From the NCBI GenBank assembly GCA_022835595.1, contig BQUP01000010.1, positions 140,236 to 204,235 on the forward strand: a DNA stretch of 64,000 nt. The letters are read 5' to 3'. Source of the stretch: Cystobasidium ongulense (lineage: Eukaryota > Basidiomycota > Cystobasidiomycetes > Cystobasidiales > Cystobasidiaceae). The notes under the pieces are model-generated. The model did not search any database. It saw only the letters and a list, made by a program, of their open reading frames with translations, and had not been told where the DNA came from. Below are positions 56,552-64,000 of this stretch, piece after piece. The translations under genes and the position numbers were made by a program. The first letter of the stretch is position 1. Each line of letters opens with the position of its first letter.

Positions 56552-57667
56552 ATGTCTTGTCGTTCTCCGGTAGTTCATCGCTGCTATAGAGTGCTGAAGC
56601 CGCGGCATCGGAAGGGCATTCGCCTTCATCAGCTTGGAGTACATCCCTCCTTCATGCCAACAACACATTGGCTGATCTTGCGCGGGGCGCCTAGCACACA
56701 AGAAGTGCTGTCAAATGCAGCAGAAGCCACTGGTCATCGTGGAATTGTTGCCGACTCGCTAGAGTCTGAACAGCCGGAGCGATGGCAGACTGTTTATCAG
56801 TCTGCGAGGCCAAACTTGCAGGTGCGGCAAGATCTGGAGGCAGCAGAAGATGTAGTCGAGAACAGCCAGATGCGGCCTAGACCAAGCGGTGGAGATGACC
56901 AAGGCTCTATCCTACTGGCATTGTTGGAGCAGTCAAGAGCCATCGCTGAAGAATCGCAATTGTTATCGCAGTCCAGGCGGCGGCCTGCTGAGACCAGCTA
57001 TTTAACTGCACCATTCGAGGACAGTAGGAATGCACAATCGCACAACGAAGACAGCTTCTCAGAATCTCTACTGCCCCCTCCGACTCAGCAGCGCAGTCGC
57101 GTACTTGGTGATGGATCCAAGTCTTTCGGCGGCTTCGGAAACATCACAGAAGAGCAGTCTCTTCTCAATCTACCAAGCTGGCAATTCCAGCTGACGTACA
57201 TAACGCAACTCAATGCTCTCCCCCCCGCAAACGGAAGAAGCGCTTACAACAGTCCTCGAGTGAATCTTATTGCGCTCGTTGACGAACTCGAGTTACCTTC
57301 AACCATGCCAGTCAAGAATCGAAGCAGAGGAGGCAGAGAGGAGGTCACGCGAGCAGGTATGACACTCGTTGACGAAACAGGAGCAAGTCTGCAGGTAGTA
57401 ATGTGGGATGATTACGCTGAAGAATGGGCAGGCCGACACCTAGTCCAAGGCGATGTGATCTATGTGGAAAAGATTGCACTTAGCGAGTACAAGGGGCAGA
57501 GGCAAGGCTCGATTGTCAGCGGGAGCAAATTACAGATATGCTACAGAACAGCGGCGCGCCACGGCGGTAGAAGAACAGATCCAGCGCTCAGACCGGAACT
57601 CGACCTTGATTGGGACCCTATCAGTCAAAAAGTGAAGGCGCTTGCGCAATTGGCTACAGCGTTGTGA
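56552..57667 (+). CDS. OB-fold nucleic-acid-binding protein
   Basis: Single exon, 371 aa. The N-terminal two thirds are polar and probably disordered except for a short helical start (THWLILRGAPSTQEVLSNAA). From about 225 to 335 there is an OB-fold-like domain: WQFQLTYITQLNALPPANG, RVNLIALVDELELP, GMTLVDETGASLQVVMWDD, HLVQGDVIYVEKIALSEYKG and GSKLQICYRT. This strand order and wording resemble RPA70-type and shieldin SHLD2-type OB folds, so single-stranded DNA binding in replication or repair is a reasonable guess but not shown. An in-frame ATG at 56657 (MPTTHWLILRG) could be the real start, since the preceding 35 residues look non-conserved. The gene is intronless and converges on the dehydrogenase gene with 76 bp between stops. 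Confidence 0.7.
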   Translation: MSCRSPVVHRCYRVLKPRHRKGIRLHQLGVHPSFMPTTHWLILRGAPSTQEVLSNAAEATGHRGIVADSLESEQPERWQTVYQSARPNLQVRQDLEAAEDVVENSQMRPRPSGGDDQGSILLALLEQSRAIAEESQLLSQSRRRPAETSYLTAPFEDSRNAQSHNEDSFSESLLPPPTQQRSRVLGDGSKSFGGFGNITEEQSLLNLPSWQFQLTYITQLNALPPANGRSAYNSPRVNLIALVDELELPSTMPVKNRSRGGREEVTRAGMTLVDETGASLQVVMWDDYAEEWAGRHLVQGDVIYVEKIALSEYKGQRQGSIVSGSKLQICYRTAARHGGRRTDPALRPELDLDWDPISQKVKALAQLATAL

Positions 57668-57743
57668 TTGTTGGCAGTGTATCCTCGGAACTGCTACGAA
57701 TCTGTGCTTTTGGCAATATCTGCTTGTGTCGTGATGCTCTTCG

Positions 57744-58809
57744 TCAGCATATCGATCTTGCCTTGGATTCGCTGCACACAATCACTTCCAAGAGGGCTGT
57801 CAGAAAGGAAGGATCAGCATTTGGCGAATACCTAATGGGCACGGCTTCTACTGACAGACGTAAATCCCACGGTCTGTTCTCGAACATGCCAGTGCGCGTG
57901 ACTGCCTCGAAGATTCGGTGGCAGCCAAGTACGGTATCGCCCGGCTGGCCACCATGATTGGCCTTGGTTTTTGCAAAGGCAGCGACGACATCGCTTTCCT
58001 TATAGGAGTCGGGGATAGGCTGCTCAGAGACCGACGCTGCACTAGCTAGTACGTTGGTGCGGAAATTGCCTGGCTCGACGATGAGGCAGCGAACGCCTAG
58101 TGCTTTCACTTCCACCGAAAGTGATTCGGTAAGAGCTAGTTCATTATATTCCGCAGCATTAGCAAATTTATCAAGACTGCACCGGCCTGAATATGAATGT
58201 ACCTTCTAATGCATGTTTGGAAGCAGCGTACATGCACAGCGTTGGGTTGGCTGAGATACCTGCCATGCTGCTAATGTTCACTGAATTATTGGTGGTCAAC
58301 TAAATTGATGTGCTATCGGACAGCTTAATCTTACCGATAGTACCGCTCTTCTGCTCCCTCATCGTGGGTAAGACAGCGGCAATCAAGCGATGCGCGCCGA
58401 AAAAGTTGACTTCGAACTGATCTTTGGCTTGGGCGTCCGTGATGAATTCACAAATTCCAGTGAGGCAGGTGCCTGCGTTGTTCACGAGGATATCTATCCT
58501 GCCGAATGCACCGAGGATTTGCTTGACAATATCCGTTGCCACTTCGGCAGCGGGGTTGGCGACGTCTAGAGTGAACCATTTCCCTCCTGCTGCTTCGACT
58601 TCCTTGACAAGCTCTGGCGTATTTGAAGGATTGCGAGACGTAGCTACGACCCGGTGGTTTGCTGCAAGAGCGACCCTAGCCAGTTCAATTCCGAAGCCTG
58701 ATCTGCGTTTGTCGTTTGCCGGGTTCAGTCCAAGCGTCAGGATAAAGTGCGCGTATGGGAAAGCTTACGAGCAGCCAGTAATCAGCCATACGGGAGAGTC
58801 AAGTGTCAT
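57744..58809 (-). CDS. Short-chain dehydrogenase/reductase
   Basis: Classical SDR oxidoreductase using NAD(P)H. Four exons: 58809-58769, 58702-58335, 58280-58203 and 58135-57744, 292 aa. The cofactor loop is TGCSSGFG, the adenine-pocket region includes ATSRNP, then LDVANP, the structural NNAG (ILVNNAGTCL), the catalytic Ser in NISSMAG, and YAASK. PGNFRTN follows, as in fungal SDRs related to the 1-acyldihydroxyacetone-phosphate reductase / ketoreductase group. The substrate cannot be assigned. The Arg in TSR suggests NADPH preference. It is divergent from GatA, with 303 bp between starts. Confidence 0.9.
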
Positions 58810-59112
58810 TTTGACGTTGTATAAAGTAGTATGAGAGAAGGAGCGTCAACCCTTGCTGCCTGCTCCAACCAGTTCGCTTATCCGGGAAAATAGCCGGCTG
58901 GCGAGATGGCCTTTTCCACAACAACGAGAGTCGTTCTAGAAGACCCGAGTCTCGCTCTCTACAAATCATCAAACGGACTGATTGAAGTGTTCAGGCCCGC
59001 TAGCTTGCAGCCTGGCAACAATATAAAGTCCGTTGCTGCTGTGGCATATCGCCGCTCGAAGCATGATCACCACAACCTTCGGCTCGACGCTTCGCTGTCT
59101 TAGCACGACTGC
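58810..59112. promoter_or_regulatory. Divergent promoter region, SDR and GatA genes
   Basis: 303 bp between two divergent start codons; both promoters are expected here. A 65-codon ATG frame at 58906 overlaps the GatA 5' end in another phase and is not called. Confidence 0.4.
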
Positions 59113-60778
59113 ATGTCTCGTCTTCAACGCCTGCCTGGCTGCATATGCCACCTGCAGCAGCGGTCCTTTCGTACCAATGCAGCGCCTCAAGACGCTCAAG
59201 CTAGCACCCAACCAGACCTGAAGTCGACGAGTCCATACGATCCATACAATGCATTTGTATCGGTCGAAGCCGAGTCAAGCACAACAGGAGCGCGACCTGC
59301 CGAAGGCTCGCTATCTTCATTGAAATTCAGCGTCAAAGACAACTTCGTCACACACGATGAGCAAGCCACGACAACTTCATGCGGGTCTCGCATGCTGCAT
59401 GATTATCGATCACCGTTTGAAGCGACTGTAGTGAAGAAACTCCGAAGCCATGGAGCGCGTATAGTTGGCAAGACTAACATGGACGAGTTCGGCATGGGAT
59501 CTAATGGCGTCTATTCGACACATGGTGCCGTGAGGAATCCACTTGATGCCGACCGCGTTGCAGGTGGAAGCTCGAGTGGAGCGGCTGCTAGTGTTGCTGC
59601 TGGCTATTGCGACGTGTAGGTCGAGCATCAGTGCCTGAATTGGTGCAGAGACTGAATTGGAATTGATTTATTGTATCAGCGCTCTCGGAAGTGATACTGG
59701 CGGATCAGTCAGATTACCAGCTAGCTATACAGGAACACTCGGTTTTAAGCCTTCGTATGGTCTGCTTTCTCGGTACGGCTTGGTTGCGTACGCAAGTAGC
59801 CTAGACACAGTTGGAATAATCTCAAAAAAAGCTGAACACGCGCGTCGCACCTTTTGTCAGTATCTGTTTTGCTGTCTCGGATGTTTTCACAACCGCTAAC
59901 ATAGGTGACTACAGGGGCATTGAACGAGTATGATGTCCATGATCCGACTTCAATACGCTCAACTCATAGACCGCAGAAGTCTGCTGGATCCAAGCCCGAG
60001 CTCGAACGTCTGCGGATCGGAATACCACTGGAATGTTTTCCTGCCGAGCTTACTGAAGCGAGTATGCGACCGCTTCGACGCGCTCTTAGCATATTGCGAG
60101 ATCAAGTACAAGTTGAGATCGTTTCTGTCTCAATACCGAGCACGACTAAAGCTCTTAGTGCATATTACACCATCGCGAGTGCAGAAGCTAGTAGTAATTT
60201 AGCGAGATATGATGGCATTCGCTATGGTTTCAGGACAGGTGGACACATTGAAGAGACGAGGACAGCAGGATTCGGAGAAGAGGTCCAAAAGCGCATCATA
60301 TTAGGGACATATGCCTTAACAGCAGAGTGCGTGAATGGTTGGCACTGTAAATGAAAAAGGAACTAATCTGAAGTCTACGTCGTTTCACAGTGCATTCGAC
60401 AACTACTTCCTCGCAGCGCAAAGCCTTAGAGAGCAGCTGAGACACGAAATGGACGCCGTATTTAGCAAGAGGAATCCACTTCGTCAGTCTCAAATAGAGT
60501 CTGAAATATTGTCCTCGGGCGCTGGAGTGGATATACTACTCTATCCGTCTGCCATTTCAGCAGCACCCACAGTAGAGGAAGCTCGGAGCTTGAGCAGCGG
60601 AGTCGGAACATACGTGCAGGATGTGCTCACGGTCCCTGCGAGCTTGGCTGGGTTACCTGCCGCTAGTTGTCCTGTTCAGCTGGCTGAGAGTGATGAGCTG
60701 CCGGTAGGCGTTCAGATAGTCGGTCAATGGGGAGACGATGAGCTAGTTCTTCAAGCGGCACAGATGCTGGAAATGTAG
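59113..60778 (+). CDS. HER2: Mitochondrial glutamyl-tRNA(Gln) amidotransferase subunit A
   Basis: Catalytic amidase subunit of the GatFAB/GatCAB complex, which converts misacylated Glu-tRNA(Gln) to Gln-tRNA(Gln) in mitochondria. Four exons: 59113-59615, 59680-59855, 59915-60326 and 60391-60778, 492 aa. An arginine-containing presequence ([17 protein letters not shown]) is followed by the amidase-signature core: the catalytic Lys in [34 protein letters not shown] and [16 protein letters not shown], completing the Ser-cis-Ser-Lys triad. Next are [40 protein letters not shown] and, in the last exon, DNYFLAAQ and [14 protein letters not shown]. Length and motif order are those of GatA. The junction phases were checked at all three introns. 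Confidence 0.96.
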
Positions 60779-61156
60779 ATATATGTCACAGTGTCCTGTT
60801 GCATGTTTACTTTTCTTCTCTCGGCAAAGTACCTATATCAAGAATGATACTTTGATTCCTTCACTTTGCATGCGAGCCCAAAGTCAATGGCATTGTATGT
60901 ATTACCAATGCACAGGCACAGAGCCAAGCTACTGAGCTTCTTGATGCTCTTTCTCCCAGTTGCAAAGTCGTGCTCTGTTCGGCGCCACTCTCGCTTGCCG
61001 TCACTTTGGACTTGATCGAAAAGCGAGAGCCAGGAACGACGAGAGACTTGCAGAAAACCGAGCAGCTGAGAGCGCCTTTCTGCAGAGGTGCGACTGGACT
61101 GGACGACACGGCCCACCTAGACAATAACGCACCTAGCAGGCCACTTGCAGTCTGCG
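60779..61156. other. Intergenic region
   Basis: 378 bp between GatA and the debranching-enzyme gene; presumably the promoter of the latter. Nothing else recognised. Confidence 0.4.
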
Positions 61157-64000
61157 ATGGCCCTCACGAACGGCGCTGCGGCGGCCCACGCAAACGGCAG
61201 CAGCGAGGTTGAGGAGATCACGGTGTATGAGCTGGAACTCGAGGACGATGGCTCGCCGACAAAGGAACGCAGCGTGAGTGTGGTCGCACCTTTGCCAGGC
61301 CTAGCGGGCTGCTGATAGAGACAACCCTCGACGCAGTACATCCGCCTGCCTCCGCCAGTCAAGCCATACTATCTGCGCATGTCGATCCAAGCTGGTTCGT
61401 CTGCCTCGAAATCTGGAGTCTTGCACACCAACTTCCCACTTGACGGCTCGCCCTTTGCGCGCGACAAGTACCACCAGAAGATGTGCGTGTCCACTGCGCT
61501 CTTATTGCTAGACTCTATTCGCTGACCGTTGCCTCGTTTCTGGCGCTCCACGAAATCCTATCATCTATCGTCTTCGGCCCCGATCACGTCCACTATACTT
61601 TTTTTCCCATACGTGACAACATTCTCGCTCGACATGCAATTTGCATGCAACACAGATTGCCTAGCGACTTCAGCAAGCCCATTCAGATAGACCTGCCTAT
61701 CACCACCCCTGGTGTCTTCCATTACTTTATCGAGTATGACGCCAGCTCAACGGTTGACAAGGACGCTCAACTATCTATCAATGGCGCTTCGGACGTTACT
61801 GCCAAGGGCAAACGTGTCCAGAGCAAGAAAGGTGCCTTCAACGTCGATCCTATCTTGACAATTCCAAAACGAAACAAGATTCTTTCGGACTCGTTCCAGC
61901 CTCTTGATGTGAAACGAGGTGGAGGCAAAGTCGGAACCGAAAATGTAGCCCTCCCTACTGATGGCCTCGTCATTCAGTCTGTTATCGCGAAATGGATGGG
62001 TACAATTGACCAGTGGGACAGACACCTAGATGTTACCCGAGATAGAGGATACAATATGCTCCACTTCACACCCCTTCAGCAACGTGGGGAGAGTGGAAGT
62101 CCATATTCCATCTTTGACCAGATGGCGTTCGATGACGAGCTCTTCAAGAACGGCAAAAAGATGTCAGTTGCAGCCAAGCAGAAGGGAGTCAAGGAGCTTC
62201 TAGCAAAAATAAGGAAGCAATGGGGAATTCTCAGCTTGACGGACGTTGTTTGGAATCACACTGCCAACAACAGCGAATGGCTGCAAGACCATCCTGAGTC
62301 AGGTAGGTTCTTGGTTCATATCGTACGACTGCTCAAGCAATCGCATACTGACGCATACGAAAAAAAGGTTACTCACCAGCGAACTCTCCTCACCTCGAGT
62401 CCGCTCTCCTCCTCGATGACACACTACTGGACTTCTCGAACAACTTCGAGAAGCACGGCTTTGCCAATCCTCTGACTGGTCCGGACGAGCTTTCGAAAAT
62501 CATGGATTATATTAAAGATGACCTGCTTCCCAAGCTTAAACTTTGGGAGTACTACGTTATCGATGTCGCGACTGAAAAGAAACGATTTTCCGAAGCTTGG
62601 CAAAATACCAAGTACTGGGACAAGCCAACTCACACCCTCGACAATATCACTGGTCTTTCTGCTGAAGAGCTTGACCAGACCTTCGCTCGCTTGTGCTTGA
62701 ATCAAGACTGGCACGCTATCAATACTCGATACAATGCCAAAATTGTTAACCCATCAGGAGCCGTTGCATTTGTTGCGAAGCTTCTCGGCACCACCACTGG
62801 CAAAGACAAGTCCGTTGCCGAAGCAGAAGATAGACTTGAGAAGATACTCAATGACTTGAACGTCGATCGATACCGTATGTTCAACGAGGATATCGTAGCC
62901 ATACTTGACAACACTCGCGGTCGCATCGACTACACGCGCTTGCAAGATCACGGTCCCAAAATGGGCAAGATCACTTCTCAAGCTCCATTAGTCGAGTCCC
63001 TTTTCACTCGTTTACCCATCAATGCGAAGACAAAGAAGCACGACCCTCGCGCTTTAAGCTTGGCAAACAACGGTTGGATCTGGAATGCAAATGCCCTACA
63101 TGATTTTGCATCGCCGCCATCAAGGGCATACATTCGACGAGAGGTCATTGTCTGGGGCGATTGTGTCAAGCTCCGCTACGGCAATGGCCCTGAGGACAAT
63201 CCTTTCTTGTGGAAGCATATGACCGAATACACCGAGCTTCTCGCTGGCATGTTCGACGGTTTCCGCATCGATAATTGTCACTCGACACCGATCCATGTGG
63301 GCGAAAAGCTTCTCGATGCAGCAAGACGCGTCAACCCAAATCTATATGTTTGTGCAGAACTCTTCACTGGTTCTGAAGATACAGACGTTCACTTCGTGAG
63401 ACAGCTGGGCTTGAGCAGTCTAATTCGTGAAGCCATGAATGGTAACGATCCTAAAGATCAGAGCAGACTTCTCTACAGTTACGGTGTTGGCAAGCCTGTC
63501 GGATCTATGGACCAAGACTGCCTGCTTGAAAAGAAGACGATCAATGTTAAAGGCACACAACGCCCTTGCAATATCATCCCTCTTCAAGGCTCTACTCCCC
63601 ATGCTTTCATGATGGACTGCACGCACGATAATGAATCTCCCGCCGATAAGCGAACTGCCCGAGATGCTCTTCCAACCGGGGCTCTCGTCACTTTCTGCTG
63701 GAGCGCTATCGGATCGAATAAAGGCTTCGATGATCTATACCCCAAGCTTCTGAACCTTGTCACTGATAAGAGACATTACGAAGAGTATGATGATCCTTCC
63801 TCGAGCGGGATAGGGCACTTTAAGCGTGTCCTCAACCATCTGCACACCGAAATGGCGATTGAAGGTTATGCCGAGGGTCACCTGCATCAGGAGGGCGATG
63901 TGAGCGAGCTCGTCCCTCTATTTTCGTTAATACTGCCTACCGTGACTTACTTTCTGGTTGCAGTACATCATTTCTCATCGCATACACCCAACTACACACA
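61157..64000 (+). CDS. GDB1: Glycogen debranching enzyme, 5' part (cut by window end)
   Basis: Bifunctional 4-alpha-glucanotransferase / amylo-1,6-glucosidase that removes glycogen branch points in the cytosol. Exons in the window: 61157-61273, 61337-61482, 61656-62302, 62368-63899 and 63964 onward, about 826 residues of an expected 1500. Visible are the N-terminal beta domain (YIRLPPPVKPYYLRMSIQ, TTPGVFHYFIEYD), KWMGTIDQWDRHL, MLHFTPLQQRGESGSPYSI, LTDVVWNHTANNSEWL and HLESALLLDDTLLDFS, then the catalytic segments GMFDGFRIDNCHSTP, YVCAELFTGSED and MDCTHDNESPADKR, which carry the GH13-type acidic residues. The glucosidase half lies beyond position 64000. The third intron (61483-61655) is unusually long for this locus at 173 nt. 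Confidence 0.95.

Noticed and set aside
1-64000. Search for virus-like elements, LTR elements, CRISPR arrays or bacterial-type operons
   Set aside because: No reverse transcriptase, integrase, capsid-type or Cas-type protein, no long direct or inverted repeats and no regular spacer arrays were seen; gene structure is fungal throughout.

Overview
The window is a piece of a compact, intron-rich fungal nuclear chromosome. Introns are short (mostly 50-90 nt, GT...AG, with GTAAGT/GTGAGT donors), intergenic gaps are a few hundred bases, base composition is balanced, and every recognisable gene is eukaryotic. The dense introns, very small exons and gene repertoire (complete Dicer, REV1, condensin, AA11-type LPMOs) suggest a basidiomycete, probably of a small-genome lineage. 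I cannot name the species. All gene models were assembled by hand from splice signals, and in every complete multi-exon model the reading frame closes exactly.

Layout. 0.4-2.8 kb: a secreted, extremely histidine-rich protein (-). 4.3-8.9 kb: cytosolic pyruvate carboxylase (+). 9.2-12.6 kb: condensin kleisin BRN1/CAP-H (+). 12.9-14.3 kb: mitochondrial pyrimidine-nucleotide carrier RIM2 (-). 14.8-15.4 kb: CinA-like protein (-), divergent from the translesion polymerase REV1 (+, 15.6-19.6 kb). 19.8-21.1 kb: ATP synthase assembly factor ATP12 (-), divergent from gluconokinase (+, 21.7-22.7 kb). An intronless F-box gene follows (-, 23.0-24.3 kb), and beyond it lies a decayed copy of the end of gluconokinase (about 24.5-24.7 kb). 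24.9-26.1 kb: Myb/SANT-like protein (-), divergent from a leucine-rich-repeat protein (+, 26.6-28.7 kb). Then come a tiny membrane protein, a hypothetical protein and an 11-exon Dicer (-, 31.2-36.9 kb). 37.7-38.6 kb: small GPI-anchored protein. 38.9-44.2 kb: Sec7-PH Arf exchange factor. 44.5-45.7 kb: BUB2-type GAP.

The accessory part is 45.8-56.0 kb. Two different genes, a beta-lactamase-fold serine hydrolase (A) and an AA11-type lytic polysaccharide monooxygenase (B), each occur twice in the order A(-) B(-) A'(+) B'(+). The A copies share all ten intron positions. The B copies share most intron positions but differ by one intron and by the number of C-terminal cysteine-rich modules. This is the most distinctive structure in the window and may be a duplicated two-gene chitin or cell-wall oxidation module.

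The right end returns to housekeeping genes: an OB-fold protein (+), a short-chain dehydrogenase (-), mitochondrial GatA/HER2 (+) and the first half of glycogen debranching enzyme (+), cut by the window end. Central carbon metabolism (pyruvate carboxylase, gluconokinase, debranching enzyme), genome maintenance (BRN1, REV1, BUB2) and mitochondrial biogenesis (RIM2, ATP12, GatA) are scattered without functional clustering, as is usual in fungi. I saw no virus-like element, LTR element, CRISPR array or convincing tRNA gene.
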